Positions 27,315 through 38,623 are shown, numbered from the stretch's first letter. The stretch is DNA of 64,000 nt from Acidovorax sp. (GCA_030692685.1 JAUXZO010000165.1:39969-103968); one strand, 5' to 3'. Notes: a model not told the origin generated them from the sequence alone. Numbers and translations are program-made.

Positions 27315-28000
27315 CCTCACAAATCCCACCGATCACCGAAGACGACATCGCCCAGTTCCTCACCAACACGCCGGGCTTTTTCGAGCGCCACGCCGAGGTG
27401 CTGGCCAGCGTGCAGATCACCAGCCCCCACGGCGCGCGCGCCGTGAGCCTGCAAGAGCGCCAGGCCGAGATGCTGCGCGAAAAAATCAAGGGCCTGGAGC
27501 AGCGCGTCATGGAAATGGTGCGCAACAGCACCGAAAACGCCGCCATTGCCAGCAAGGTCCACCAGTGGACCGGCGCTCTGCTGCAGGTGCGCGATCCGTT
27601 TGATTTGCCCGAGGCCGTGATCGACGGCGTGCGCACCCTGTTCGACGTGCCCCAGGCGGCGGTGCGAGTGTGGGAGGTGGCTGCGCCGTACATCGACGCC
27701 GACTTCACCCAGGGCGCCAGCGAAGACGCCCGCGCGTTCGCCTCGTCGCTCACCATGCCGTTCTGCGGCCCCAACCTGGGGTTCGAGCCCGCCGCCTGGC
27801 TGGCCAACGAGGCGGGCGAGCCCGCCCAGTCGCTGGCCCTGCTGCCGCTGCGCGCAGGCGCCATCGACAGCGCCACGCCCGCGTTTGGCCTTCTGGTGCT
27901 GGGCTCGCAAGACCCGCAGCGTTTTGACGCCACGATGGGCACCGAATTTCTGTCGCGCATGGCGGAGCTTGCCAGTGCTGCGCTGCTGCGGCTGAAGTAG
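27311..28000 (+). CDS. DUF484 family protein
   Basis: GAF-like protein of 229 residues, unknown function. An N-terminal [19 protein letters not shown] and ISPHG-like [16 protein letters not shown] are the family signature, followed by a coiled segment and the GAF-like domain ending [23 protein letters not shown]. Its ATG overlaps the dapF stop. In many proteobacteria the gene sits between dapF and xerC, as here. Confidence 0.92.
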   Translation: MTSQIPPITEDDIAQFLTNTPGFFERHAEVLASVQITSPHGARAVSLQERQAEMLREKIKGLEQRVMEMVRNSTENAAIASKVHQWTGALLQVRDPFDLPEAVIDGVRTLFDVPQAAVRVWEVAAPYIDADFTQGASEDARAFASSLTMPFCGPNLGFEPAAWLANEAGEPAQSLALLPLRAGAIDSATPAFGLLVLGSQDPQRFDATMGTEFLSRMAELASAALLRLK

Positions 28001-28044
28001 CCGGTTAGCCAGGAGGACTCGGCGGAGGCCCAGCCACGACAACC

Positions 28045-29010
28045 ATGTCTGAAACGCCCGCCACCCTTGACCCCCACGTGCTGCGCTATCTGGAGCACGC
28101 GCGCGTCGAAAAGCGGCTGGCGGGCCGCACGCTCACCCTCTACACCCTGGACCTCGAAAAACTCGCGCAGTTTGCGGCGGGCGTGGATGTGCCGTTGCTG
28201 CAATTGCAGACCGCGCACATCCGCCGTTTTGTGGCGCAGATGCACAGCGGCGGGCGCAGCGGGCGGGGCATTGCGCTCATCCTGTCGGGCTGGCGCGGGT
28301 TCTTTATCTGGGCGGGGCGGCAGGGGTTGATTCCGCACAACCCCGTGCAGGACGTGCGCGCTCCCAGGGCCCCCAAGCCGCTGCCCAAGGCGCTGGGTGT
28401 GGATGACGCCGTGCGCCTGGCCGAGTTCGACAACACCGGCGCCGACCCCTGGCTGGAGGCGCGGGACGCCGCCATGGTTGAGCTGCTGTACGGCTGTGGC
28501 CTGCGCGCGGGCGAACTGGCCGGGCTCGACGCCATCCCCCATGCCGATACCCAACGCCTGGGCCGTGGCTGGGTCGATTTGCAGGCGGGCGAGGCCCATG
28601 TGTTCGGCAAAGGCAGCAAGCGCCGCAGCGTGCCCGTGGGCCGCGCCGCCATCGCAGCGCTGCAGGCCTGGCTGGCACTGCGCGCTGCGCCGTTCGGGGG
28701 CGAAGGCTCCGCGCGGCTTGCCACCGCCTTGTTTGTGGGCCAGCGCGGTGCGCGGCTCACGGCCCAGTCGATCTGGCTGCGCCTGCGCCAGCGCAGCCAG
28801 CAGGCGGGGCTGACCACGCCGGTGCACCCACACATGCTGCGTCACTCGTTTGCCAGCCACCTGCTGCAAAGCAGCGGCGACCTGCGAGCCGTGCAGGAGC
28901 TGCTGGGCCATGCCAACATCACCACCACGCAGGTCTACACGCGACTTGATTTTCAGCACCTGGCCAAGGTGTATGACGCGGCGCACCCGCGGGCACGCAA
29001 GAAGCCCTGA
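28045..29010 (+). CDS. xerC: Tyrosine recombinase XerC
   Basis: Site-specific recombinase of 321 residues that, with XerD, resolves chromosome dimers at dif. The N-terminal SAM-like core-binding domain (YLEHARVEKRLAGRTLTLYTLDLEKLAQF) is followed by the catalytic domain. Catalytic residues are R in GCGLRAGELAGL near residue 155, HMLRHSFASHLL near 270, H in LLGHANI and the nucleophile Y in TTQVYTRLDF near 305. It is the third gene of the dapF operon. No dif site is visible nearby. Confidence 0.93.
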   Translation: MSETPATLDPHVLRYLEHARVEKRLAGRTLTLYTLDLEKLAQFAAGVDVPLLQLQTAHIRRFVAQMHSGGRSGRGIALILSGWRGFFIWAGRQGLIPHNPVQDVRAPRAPKPLPKALGVDDAVRLAEFDNTGADPWLEARDAAMVELLYGCGLRAGELAGLDAIPHADTQRLGRGWVDLQAGEAHVFGKGSKRRSVPVGRAAIAALQAWLALRAAPFGGEGSARLATALFVGQRGARLTAQSIWLRLRQRSQQAGLTTPVHPHMLRHSFASHLLQSSGDLRAVQELLGHANITTTQVYTRLDFQHLAKVYDAAHPRARKKP

Positions 29011-29067
29011 AGCCGCCTGGCAGGGCTTGCCTGCCGCAGAGAGTGAGCGTGAAAGGGACGCGTAGCC

Positions 29068-30690
29068 TCAGGCAGAAAAGGCCAGCAAGCCCCGGGCGTG
29101 TGGAGAGGGCAAGCGTGGTGCCTCCGTGCCCCCGACCTGGGACGGGAGCTTGAACGTGCCTACCGTTGCGACAAGGTCCGTGGCCTGCTGGTTCAGAGAG
29201 ACTGCCGCAGCGGCCATTTCTTCCACCAGGGCGGCGTTCTGCTGCGTGGCCTGGTCCATCTGCGTGACGGCCAGGTTGATCTGATCGACGCCCTGGCTTT
29301 GCTCCCCACTGGCGGCGGTGATCTCGCCCACGACCTCCGTCACACGCCGGATGGCCTCGACCACTTCCAGCATCTTCACGCCCGCCTGGTCTACCTGGGC
29401 AGTGCCCGCCTTCACGCGCTCCACGCTGCCGCCGATCAACTTCTTGATCGCCTGTGCCGCCTCGGCCGAGCGCCCTGCCAGGTTTCTCACTTCAGACGCC
29501 ACCACGGCAAAGCCTCGTCCTTGCTCGCCCGCCCGCGCGGCTTCGACTGCGGCATTGAGCGCGAGGATATTGGTCTGAAAAGCAATGCCATCAATCACGC
29601 CGATGATGTCCGAGATCTTGACGCTTCTCTCGTCGATGTCCTTCATCGTGCTTACCACTTTGGCGACGGCGTCGCCGCCTTCGATGGCCACCGTGCGTGC
29701 GGCCAGTGCCAGCTCATTGGCGCGGCGCGAGTGGCCAGCGTTGTTGCTCACTGTGGAATTGAGTTCCTCCATCGAGGCCGCCGTCTCTTCCAGCGCGCTG
29801 GCCTGCTCTTCGGTGCGGGACGAGAGGGCGTGGTTGGCATCGGCAATCTGCTGCGACGCTGCGGCAACACTGACCGAGCTCTCGCGCACCGCCCCCACCA
29901 TGTTCACCAGGCTTTCCTGCATGCGCTTGAGCTGGGCCATCAGGCTGGTGGTGTCGCCCGGCCTGAGGTCGATCACCTCGGTGAGGTAGCCCTGCGCCAC
30001 CCGGGTCGCCAGCGCCGCCGCAGTGCCCGGCTCGGTTCCCAGTTGCCGAACGATGCTGCGAGTCACCAGGTAGCCGACACCCATGGCAAAGAGGGCGCCC
30101 AGCGCGATGGCAAAGAGCATGAACAGGCGGATGTTGTGATAGGCCGCGTCGGATCGTTTGTACTCGGCCTGCGCCGTGTCCAGCTGTACCTGCACCAGTG
30201 CACCGAGCACGCCCTGTAGGGGGTCCAGCGCAGGGTACATCTCTTTTGCAGCGTATCCGGTCAGCCCGGGGATGTCATTGGATCGGATCAGGCTTTCGAT
30301 GGTTTGCACTGCCTTGTCGGCAGGCGCCTTCAGACGCTCGAAGTCTTTGACCAGGCGCACCTCGTCGTTCACGAGTTCGGTCGCCAGATACGCGGACCAG
30401 TTCAGTGCGATGGCGGTTTTCGCGTTGTCGATGGACTGCAATGCCAGCTGCTGTGTCAAGGCGCCGTCGCGCATCTTGTGAGCCGTGTCCACCACATCCA
30501 CAGCGTAGGCGTCCGAGACCAGCTTGATCTGCTTGAGCGGGATCACCCGGTCCTGGTAGACGGTGTTGAGACCTTTGTTGGCATGCTGCATTCCCACCAG
30601 TCCCATGACGCCCGTGATGATGGCCAGCAGCAGCAGGGCGCCTAGCAAGACGGCAAGGCGGGTGGATACTTTGAGGTGGTCGAATTTCAT
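29068..30690 (-). CDS. Methyl-accepting chemotaxis protein (4HB sensor)
   Basis: Chemoreceptor of 540 residues. Two membrane helices (about 13-34 and about 190-210) flank a periplasmic four-helix-bundle domain of about 150 residues. A HAMP linker is followed by the signalling domain with methylation-type segments and the conserved hairpin tip [39 protein letters not shown]. There is no NWETF-like pentapeptide at the end. It is the third gene of a leftward cheW-mcp-mcp operon. The ligand is unknown. Confidence 0.93.
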   Translation of the reverse strand: MKFDHLKVSTRLAVLLGALLLLAIITGVMGLVGMQHANKGLNTVYQDRVIPLKQIKLVSDAYAVDVVDTAHKMRDGALTQQLALQSIDNAKTAIALNWSAYLATELVNDEVRLVKDFERLKAPADKAVQTIESLIRSNDIPGLTGYAAKEMYPALDPLQGVLGALVQVQLDTAQAEYKRSDAAYHNIRLFMLFAIALGALFAMGVGYLVTRSIVRQLGTEPGTAAALATRVAQGYLTEVIDLRPGDTTSLMAQLKRMQESLVNMVGAVRESSVSVAAASQQIADANHALSSRTEEQASALEETAASMEELNSTVSNNAGHSRRANELALAARTVAIEGGDAVAKVVSTMKDIDERSVKISDIIGVIDGIAFQTNILALNAAVEAARAGEQGRGFAVVASEVRNLAGRSAEAAQAIKKLIGGSVERVKAGTAQVDQAGVKMLEVVEAIRRVTEVVGEITAASGEQSQGVDQINLAVTQMDQATQQNAALVEEMAAAAVSLNQQATDLVATVGTFKLPSQVGGTEAPRLPSPHARGLLAFSA

Positions 30691-30837
30691 GGTGTGTTCC
30701 GATCAAAAAGGCCGAGCCAGCAGGTTCGTCCTCCCAACTGGATCTGTCAAATAGCGAAGCGCTTCGCGTGAAGGGGATCCGTGGGACCCGGCTAGATGAG
30801 TGTCAGGTCCCAGTCGCGGGCTGAACGAATTTCGGAC

Positions 30838-32493
30838 TCAGCTTGAGACAAGCGACCGCACGCGGGGCATCGGCATGGGTGCAGCCTTAGGCATCCGCGA
30901 GCGTGCTCCAGATTGCCCAACCACGGGGGCGGGGTGTTCTGTCGGGGCGTTGATCCGAAATGTCGCCACCACATCGACGAGCTCGGTCGCCTGGCTGCTC
31001 AAGCTGCTCGCGGCAGCTGCCATCTCTTCGACCAGCGCTGCATTTTGCTGGGTCGCCTGGTCCATCTGGGTCACCGCCACGTTGACCTGCTCCACCCCTT
31101 GGCTCTGCTCTGTGCCCGCCGCGCTGATCTCGCCCATGATGTCCGTCACGCTGCGAATGGCGTTGACCACCTCTGTCATGGTCTGTCCGGCGCGATCCAC
31201 CAGTTTCGATCCGGCCTCGACGCGCTCCACGCTGGCGCCGATCAGGCCCTTGATCTCGCGTGCGGCTTCGGCAGAACGGCCCGCCAGGCTGCGCACTTCG
31301 GTGGCCACCACGGCAAAGCCGCGACCTTGTTCGCCGGCACGTGCGGCTTCGACCGCAGCGTTCAGCGCCAGGATATTGGTCTGAAAGGCGATGCCATCAA
31401 TGACCCCGATGATGTCCGATATCTTGCGTGAGCTTTCGTTGATGTCTTTCATCGTGCGCACCACATCGGCCACCACCTGGCCGCCCTGGCTTGCCACGGT
31501 AGAGGCGTTCTGGGCCATCTGGTTGGCCTGGCGCGCGTTTTCAGAGTTCTGCCGCACGGTGGAATTGAGTTGCTCCATCGACGCAGCCGTCTCCTCCAGC
31601 GCGCTGGCCTGGTGCTCGGTGCGGGCAGACAGGTCGCTGTTGCCGGAAGAGATTTCTGCGCTGGCAGTTGCTACGCCCTCAGAGCCCTGGCGCACCCTTG
31701 CGACCACCAGAGTCAGCGACGTTTGCATGGCGCCCAACGCGGACAGCAGCGGGCTGAACTCGTCGTTTCCGGTGTCATGAATGGCGGTGGTCAGATCGCC
31801 ATCGCGCACGCGGTCGGTGATGGCCTGCGCCGTGGCAACGCGGCGCGACAGCAGGTTGGCGACATACCATGAAAACAATAGCAAGCCCAAAGCCACGGCG
31901 ACGATGGAGCCGACGAGGATCATCAGTGTCTTTTGTGCGTCCGCTGCGATCACTGAAAGCTGCTCGGCCAGGCGCTCGGTTTGGGTCTGCTTTTGTGCAT
32001 TGAGCATCTGAAGCACGGCGTTGCGGGCTGGAATGGTTTTGCTGACCAAGAGATCAAAGCCTTCCTCCTTCTGGCCTTTCTTGATCACGTCAATGTTTTG
32101 CTCGGCCACCTGCCAGAAACTCTTGAAGGCCTTTGCCAAGTCTTCGGCTTGCTCTTTGTCTTTGGGTGTACGGGCCGATTTTTCCAGGGCTTGCTGATCG
32201 CTGTCGATGAGTTTGCGCTTTTCCCCGATGTCGTTCAGGGTGGCGTCGAGATCCGCAGGCGTGCGCACCAGGATGGCATGGCGGATTTGCAGCGACGAAC
32301 GGGTGACGTTCAGTTCCATGGTGGCCACACGCAACTGATGGGGAACCGTTTCTTCCGCGACGATTCGCGTCCGGGTCTTGACCTCGGTCAGGTTGGCCCA
32401 GGCGAATGCGGCAACCAGGGCCAGGCCGATGATCAATGCGAAGGAGGTGAGGTAAAGGCGCTTGCCGATACCAAAGGAACCAAAGAGTTTCAT
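30838..32493 (-). CDS. Methyl-accepting chemotaxis protein (4HB sensor, second)
   Basis: Chemoreceptor of 551 residues with the same layout as its neighbour: helix near residues 12-32, four-helix-bundle periplasmic domain including the [20 protein letters not shown] region, helix near 190-212, HAMP, and the MCP signalling domain with [23 protein letters not shown] 32493 gives the start [15 protein letters not shown]; the frame is open 79 codons upstream only as antisense of cheW. The signalling domains of the two receptors are very alike, the sensor domains much less so, which suggests duplication followed by sensor divergence. Confidence 0.93.
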   Translation of the reverse strand: MKLFGSFGIGKRLYLTSFALIIGLALVAAFAWANLTEVKTRTRIVAEETVPHQLRVATMELNVTRSSLQIRHAILVRTPADLDATLNDIGEKRKLIDSDQQALEKSARTPKDKEQAEDLAKAFKSFWQVAEQNIDVIKKGQKEEGFDLLVSKTIPARNAVLQMLNAQKQTQTERLAEQLSVIAADAQKTLMILVGSIVAVALGLLLFSWYVANLLSRRVATAQAITDRVRDGDLTTAIHDTGNDEFSPLLSALGAMQTSLTLVVARVRQGSEGVATASAEISSGNSDLSARTEHQASALEETAASMEQLNSTVRQNSENARQANQMAQNASTVASQGGQVVADVVRTMKDINESSRKISDIIGVIDGIAFQTNILALNAAVEAARAGEQGRGFAVVATEVRSLAGRSAEAAREIKGLIGASVERVEAGSKLVDRAGQTMTEVVNAIRSVTDIMGEISAAGTEQSQGVEQVNVAVTQMDQATQQNAALVEEMAAAASSLSSQATELVDVVATFRINAPTEHPAPVVGQSGARSRMPKAAPMPMPRVRSLVSS

Positions 32494-32539
32494 GGCGGGC
32501 TTTCTAGGGAGTGAGGGTGGTTTATGGCGAGCGAATGCG

Positions 32540-33067
32540 TTACATCGGATGAGCGGGTGGGGTCGCCACCAGCGCGGGGGCGAGAAATTTCTCGATGTCC
32601 AGCAGGATGAGCATCCGGTTGCCCACGGTGCCGATGGCCAGGAAGTGATCCGGCTCCAGCTTTGCATCCAACGCTGGCACGGGGCGCAGTTGCGCGGGCT
32701 CCAACGTGAGCACGTCCGAAACGGCGTCAACTACTACGCCCACCACTCGCAGTCCGATGTTGAGCACGATCACCACCGTGAGGTGGTCGTACTGCACGTT
32801 GGCCAGCCCCAGACGCAAGCGCAGGTCGATGATCGGAACAATCACGCCGCGCAGATTCACCATGCCTTTGAGGTCGGGCGGCGCATTGACGATGGTGGTG
32901 GGCTTTTCGTAAGAGCGGATCTCTTGCACCTGCAAGATGTCAATGCCGTATTCCTCAGCGCCTATCTTGAAGGCGAGGAACTCGCGGATGTGCGTCAACA
33001 CCGCTTGCTGCACCGCTGATGCAGGAGCAAGTCGGGTTGGTGGGGGCCGAGTGGCGGTAGCGGACAT
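32540..33067 (-). CDS. cheW: Chemotaxis coupling protein CheW
   Basis: Adaptor of 175 residues that links chemoreceptors to CheA. SH3-like fold motifs are [22 protein letters not shown] near residue 28, [15 protein letters not shown] near 70 and [11 protein letters not shown] near 105. ATG 33067 has AGAGG eight bases upstream; an earlier in-frame start in the AT-rich leader is unlikely. It leads the cheW-mcp-mcp operon. CheA and CheY are not in the window, so this is an accessory chemotaxis locus. Confidence 0.93.
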   Translation of the reverse strand: MSATATRPPPTRLAPASAVQQAVLTHIREFLAFKIGAEEYGIDILQVQEIRSYEKPTTIVNAPPDLKGMVNLRGVIVPIIDLRLRLGLANVQYDHLTVVIVLNIGLRVVGVVVDAVSDVLTLEPAQLRPVPALDAKLEPDHFLAIGTVGNRMLILLDIEKFLAPALVATPPAHPM

Positions 33068-33111
33068 CAAAACCTCTTTGATATAAATGATAGTTTTTTG
33101 TATTTTGTAAG

Positions 33112-33128
33112 GACAAATCATATTTGTC
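33112..33128. promoter_or_regulatory. Palindrome in the AT-rich cheW leader
   Basis: Perfect inverted repeat GACAAAT-CAT-ATTTGTC (7-bp arms, 3-base centre), 45 bp upstream of cheW. The surrounding 33068-33170 stretch is unusually AT-rich. It could be an operator or a weak hairpin; no known regulator is assigned. Confidence 0.4.
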
Positions 33129-33257
33129 AATTTGTATTTTCAAATTCAAACTGCTGTCTCATAACTGTCATTTCAGACACCAAGCGCTTTTGTCGTTCCC
33201 GCGTTGCCGAAAGACGCTTCTATGGAGGCGGGCTCAGGACCCGCGACAATTCGGCGC

Positions 33258-34499
<1,242 letters not shown>

Positions 34500-34502
34500 T
34501 GG

Positions 34503-34557
34503 TGTTTTAGGTCTCTATCGCTTATATGATAAGCGCTAGTAGCTATCAAATTGGTAG
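34503..34557. repeat. Palindromic repeat family A, copy 7
   Basis: TATCGCTTATATGATAAGCG followed by CTAGTAGCTATCAAATTGGT. It lies between rlmI and the CobW GTPase gene and may serve as the 3' end of the rlmI transcript. Nothing else is seen in the 34500-34676 gap. Confidence 0.85.
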
Positions 34558-34676
34558 TACCCACGTGGCGGCATTGACAGTCCTGCGCCGCTAAACTCAT
34601 CACCTTTGCGGACCCGGCACCCTAGGTTTCTTGGGGCCCTGCGGTGGCGCACATTGCAAAACACAAGGCTTTTTTC

Positions 34677-35759
34677 ATGTCCCTCATCCCCGTCACCATC
34701 CTCACCGGCTTTCTGGGCTCTGGCAAAACGACGCTGCTCAAGCGCCTGCTGAGCGAGGCCCATGGCCAGAAGATCGCCGTGATCGAAAACGAATTCGGCG
34801 AAGAGAACATCGACAACGAGATTCTGGTGACCGAGACCAAAGAGCAGATCGTGCAGATGAGCAACGGCTGCATCTGCTGCACCATCCGCGAAGACCTTCG
34901 CGAGACGCTGCAACTGCTGGCCGCCAAAAAGCGCAAGGGCCTGCTGGACTTCGAGCGCATCGTGATCGAAACCACCGGCGTGGCCGACCCGGGCCCCGTG
35001 GCGCAGACCTTCTTCATGGACGAAGAGATCGCAGAGACATACCTGATCGACTCCATCATCACGTTGGTAGACGCCAAACACGCCCCGCAGCAATTGAACG
35101 ACCGCCAGGAGGCGCGCCGGCAGGTGGGTTTTGCGGACCAGATTTTCCTGTCCAAGACCGATCTGGTGTCCAAGGAGGAAACCGACGCGCTGATCCATCG
35201 CCTCAAGCACATGAACCCGCGCGCTCCGATGAAGGCGGTGCATTTTGGCGAGGTGCCGCTCAAGGAGGTGCTGGACCTGCGGGGCTTTAACCTCAATGCC
35301 AAGCTGGATATCGACCCCGACTTCCTCAAGGAAGAAGAGGCGCACGACCACGGCCATGACCACCACGATCACGACCATGCGCACGGTGAAAGCTGCGACC
35401 ACCCATCCCATAAGAACGAGGATGGTGGTCATGGGGGCCACGGGCATCACCACGCCCATGACGATGATGTGAAGAGCTTTGTCTACCGCTCAGACCGTCC
35501 GTTCGATCCGGCCAAGCTCGAAGATTTTCTCGGTGCGATTGTCAACATCTACGGCCCCCGCATGCTGCGCTACAAAGGCGTTCTCAATATGAAGGGCACC
35601 GAGCGCAAGGTGATCTTCCAGGGCGTGCACCAGCTGATGGGCAGCGATCTGGGCCCCCAGTGGGCCGAGGGCGAGGTCCGCACCAGTAAGATGGTCTTCA
35701 TCGGTATCGACCTGCCCAAGGACATCTTCCTGCAGGGGCTGGAACAAAGTCTTGTGTGA
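34677..35759 (+). CDS. CobW/COG0523 GTPase, putative zinc metallochaperone
   Basis: G3E-family GTPase of 360 residues. Walker A is GFLGSGKTTLLKRLL at residues 10-24, the metal-binding CxCC is in NGCICCTIRED near 65, followed by IETTGVADPGPV and the guanine-specificity motif SKTD near 160. A long His/Asp-rich stretch (about residues 222-262) could bind several zinc or other metal ions. The C-terminal CobW_C domain follows (KSFVYRSDRPFDP). COG0523 proteins deliver metals under zinc limitation in several bacteria; zinc is the likely metal here. ATG 34677 is preferred over one 11 codons upstream. dksA lies 185 bp downstream. Confidence 0.9.
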   Translation: MSLIPVTILTGFLGSGKTTLLKRLLSEAHGQKIAVIENEFGEENIDNEILVTETKEQIVQMSNGCICCTIREDLRETLQLLAAKKRKGLLDFERIVIETTGVADPGPVAQTFFMDEEIAETYLIDSIITLVDAKHAPQQLNDRQEARRQVGFADQIFLSKTDLVSKEETDALIHRLKHMNPRAPMKAVHFGEVPLKEVLDLRGFNLNAKLDIDPDFLKEEEAHDHGHDHHDHDHAHGESCDHPSHKNEDGGHGGHGHHHAHDDDVKSFVYRSDRPFDPAKLEDFLGAIVNIYGPRMLRYKGVLNMKGTERKVIFQGVHQLMGSDLGPQWAEGEVRTSKMVFIGIDLPKDIFLQGLEQSLV

Positions 35760-35943
35760 GGGCAATGCTGCCATTGCCTGACGGCATGTGTTGTCCAACG
35801 GCTTTGTGTTGTATCCGCAACGTTTGCGTTTGCGTCAGTAGAGGTCGATACAATCGCGCCCCGGTAAAACCCCGGAAGGCTTGCCACCCGCCCTTGGCTG
35901 TGAAAACAGTTAGGGCCCGCCCGTATTGCGAGGAGACCAGGAA

Positions 35944-36741
35944 GTGAAAGCCGACAACAGCAAACCCAAGGGAGCCACCAAGGCCACCCCTGCCGCGGCG
36001 AAAAGCGCCGCCGCCCCAGCGGCACCCAAAGCTGCTGCGAAGGCCACTGCCAAGGCTGCTGCGGCACCCAAGGCGACTGCAACCCCAGCCGTAGCGGCAC
36101 CTGCTGCGGCCCCTGTCCTGCAAGCAGGATCACAGGTACCCGTGCGCACAACCCGGCCTTCTTCCCGATTGGCCCAATTGACCGTACCATCCATGGCACA
36201 GGCAGTGGCCTCGACCGCTGCCAAGGCCAGCTACCTACACACCATGCCCACGACTGCGCAAGTGCATCCGACTTTTACGGCTGCAATAAAAGACCCAAAG
36301 CTGGCGAACAACTGGAAAACCAAGTCCGCCGCTGAGCTGACCGATGCGGAAGTCACGGCCATGCCTGACAGCGAGTACATGAACGAAAAGCAAATGGCGT
36401 TCTTTCGCCTCAAGCTCGTTCATCTCAAGCAAGAAATTCACAACAGTGCGGGCGAAACTACCGAGCATCTGCGTGAAGACACCGTCGTGGTGCCCGACCC
36501 GGCGGACCGCGCCACCATCGAAGAAGAACACGCCCTGGAGCTGCGCACCCGCGACCGCGAACGCAAGCTGCTCAAGAAGATCGAGCAATCCATCGGCCGC
36601 ATCGACTCTGGTGATTACGGTTATTGCGACGAAACCGGTGAGCCCATTGGTGTGGGTCGCCTGATTGCCCGTCCCACCGCGACGCTGTCGCTGGAAGCCC
36701 AGCAGCGCCGCGAACTCAAGCAGAAGATGTTTGGTGATTGA
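35944..36741 (+). CDS. dksA: RNA polymerase-binding transcription factor DksA, degenerate zinc finger
   Basis: Protein of 265 residues that enters the RNA polymerase secondary channel and mediates the ppGpp response. The first about 100 residues are an Ala/Lys/Pro-rich extension not present in E. coli DksA (151 residues). The coiled-coil core begins near MNEKQMAFFRLKLVHLKQEI, with DPADRATIEEEHALELRTRDRE. In the zinc-finger region, GYCDETGEPIGVGRL and ATLSLEAQQRR keep only one of the four cysteines, as recalled for several alpha- and betaproteobacterial DksA proteins. GTG 35944 is supported by AGGAG eight bases upstream. Confidence 0.9.
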   Translation: MKADNSKPKGATKATPAAAKSAAAPAAPKAAAKATAKAAAAPKATATPAVAAPAAAPVLQAGSQVPVRTTRPSSRLAQLTVPSMAQAVASTAAKASYLHTMPTTAQVHPTFTAAIKDPKLANNWKTKSAAELTDAEVTAMPDSEYMNEKQMAFFRLKLVHLKQEIHNSAGETTEHLREDTVVVPDPADRATIEEEHALELRTRDRERKLLKKIEQSIGRIDSGDYGYCDETGEPIGVGRLIARPTATLSLEAQQRRELKQKMFGD

Positions 36742-36789
36742 TCTGGCCATCCGGCCCGTTCGCACTGCGCACCCCCCGCACCCTGAGCC

Positions 36790-38526
36790 ATGAGCAAGGA
36801 AGAAACCACCCCCGGCGGCCTGCTATCGAAGGTGGTTCGGTTCGTGAAGAATCCGACGGTGAACTGGACTGAGCTGGATTCGATCCAGGACGACCGGGAG
36901 AGCCAGTACAGCAAGCAGATGCTCAAGGAGATGATCGAGCGCAAGCGCCGCAACGATTTTGTGCGGCGCCGTGAGTTCGATCAGCTGCGCAAGCTGCGCC
37001 AGCGCGAGGTCTTGCAGGGCCAGCGCGTCGAAGACGCCGCGGGTCGGCCGTCGTTCTTTCAGAGCAGCATGGCCTCGCCCGATGAGCGGGCCGTCACGCT
37101 CAAGAAGATCGACGAGATCGAAGCGCAGATGTCACAGCAGTGGTGGAAGAGCAAACAGGGCGCTGATGCCCCCACCCAGCCGGGCGTGATGCCTGAGTCG
37201 AGCACCGAAGGCACAGAGTCAGCACACGCCCGCGCTTACGCGCCCACAGCGCCCGGCAGCCTGCCTGCGCCGCTGGAGAATAAAGCCGCTGTCCAGCCCC
37301 TGTTTGCAGACGACAGCATGGCCATTGGCCGGTTTGGCGGCGCCGATGCGCAAATGAACGCCAACAGCTCGACAGAAGCTTCCTTCACCCCTGCGGTGGC
37401 TGCAACAACACCCGCGCCCGCATTCGAACCGGAGGAATTCGTGCACGAACCCGATCTAGAAGAAGCCGCCATCCGGTTTGCCAATGGGGACCACGCAGGC
37501 GCCGAGTCTGGCCTGATGGACGTGTTGGCCCAGCACCAGCAGGATGCGCCTGAGCAGCAGCTCGAAATCTGGATGACGCTGTTCGACCTGTACCGCGCTA
37601 CCGGGCAACATGACCGGTTTGACACCCTGGCCATTGACTTTGCGGCCCAGTACAGCCGGTCTGCGCCGCTGTGGTTCTCCATGCTGGAGCAACTGGGAAT
37701 GGCGGCCGCGGTGGAGCCTGCTGCGGGTGCTGCGGCGGGTGCGGTGCGCAAGGATTTCAGCTGGAACGCTCCGCCCACATTGGCGGTGTCGTCGGTGGCT
37801 GCGCTGCAGGCATCGCTGGCCCGCTCGGCCTCGCCGTGGACCTTGTCCTGGGCGCGCCTCGCCGGCATCGACGAGGCCGCCGTGCCACTGATGGCCGACC
37901 AGTTCACCCTGTGGGCAGACCGCGACGGACAGCTGATCTTCTCGGGGGTTGAAAAGCTCAATGCCCTGCTGGACGCCAAGGCCCAGTCCGGTGATCGGTC
38001 CACCAGCCCCGAATGGTGGCGGCTGCGCATGGCCGCGTTGCGCCTCATGGGCAAGGCAGACGAGTTTGAGATGGTGGCGCTGGACTACTGCGTGACCTAC
38101 GAGGTCTCGCCCCCATCCTGGGTCTCTCCGCGCTGCGGATATTCGGACAATGAAGGCGGAACCTCGGGCGCCGCTCCGCTGGCGGCTGACAGCGATTTTG
38201 GACCGTCAGATCTGGGCGACATGTCGATGCCAGCCCCGCTGGACAACGGGCCTGTGGCCCAGCTCAGTGGTCACATCGATGGCGACGCGACCCCGTTGCT
38301 GGAGCCGTTTCAGGCGTTTCTGCGCCCTGGCGTGCCGCTTACCATTGCGTGCGACAAGCTCATCCGCGTGGACTTTGCCGCCGCGGGTTCGGTGCTCAAC
38401 TGGGCTGCCGAGCAACAGGGTAATGGCCATGTCATCCAGTTCCAGAACCTGCAGCGGCTGGTGGCGATTTTCTTCAACGTGATCGGCATCAACGAACACG
38501 CCTGGGTGGTTCCGCGCAAGAACTAG
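36790..38526 (+). CDS. Hypothetical protein with C-terminal STAS-like domain
   Basis: Protein of 578 residues that I cannot assign. It has a charged N-terminus with a likely coiled coil (KQMLKEMIERKRRNDFVRRREFDQLRKLRQRE, residues about 40-75), then a long Ala/Pro/Thr-rich stretch (110-210). A tetratricopeptide-like helical section with AAIRFANGDHAGAESGLMDVL near 220 follows. The last 95 residues (HIDGDATPLLEPFQAFL to VIGINEHAWV) resemble a STAS or MlaB-type domain. It has no signal peptide. It is between dksA and hslVU, with which it may be co-transcribed. Confidence 0.75.
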   Translation: MSKEETTPGGLLSKVVRFVKNPTVNWTELDSIQDDRESQYSKQMLKEMIERKRRNDFVRRREFDQLRKLRQREVLQGQRVEDAAGRPSFFQSSMASPDERAVTLKKIDEIEAQMSQQWWKSKQGADAPTQPGVMPESSTEGTESAHARAYAPTAPGSLPAPLENKAAVQPLFADDSMAIGRFGGADAQMNANSSTEASFTPAVAATTPAPAFEPEEFVHEPDLEEAAIRFANGDHAGAESGLMDVLAQHQQDAPEQQLEIWMTLFDLYRATGQHDRFDTLAIDFAAQYSRSAPLWFSMLEQLGMAAAVEPAAGAAAGAVRKDFSWNAPPTLAVSSVAALQASLARSASPWTLSWARLAGIDEAAVPLMADQFTLWADRDGQLIFSGVEKLNALLDAKAQSGDRSTSPEWWRLRMAALRLMGKADEFEMVALDYCVTYEVSPPSWVSPRCGYSDNEGGTSGAAPLAADSDFGPSDLGDMSMPAPLDNGPVAQLSGHIDGDATPLLEPFQAFLRPGVPLTIACDKLIRVDFAAAGSVLNWAAEQQGNGHVIQFQNLQRLVAIFFNVIGINEHAWVVPRKN

Positions 38527-38623
38527 TCCTGTGTACCGCGCTTTCGCGCGGCACATTGCCTGCGCTGCCATTGCAGCCCTGTGTTACGCCCGTGCTGCGC
38601 CTGTGATGTCGTGGCGGCGTGCG

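Noticed and set aside
27268..28986. A 572-codon minus-strand open frame across dapF, DUF484 and xerC
   Set aside because: Antisense shadow of three well-supported genes, with His/Gln/Arg-rich meaningless translation.
28990..29067. GGCAGG/CCTGCC hairpin between xerC and the chemoreceptor gene as a terminator
   Set aside because: The stem is short and no T run follows on either strand.
33068..33200. AT-rich island as a sign of horizontal transfer
   Set aside because: It is limited to about 100 bp of intergenic leader; the flanking genes have normal GC content.
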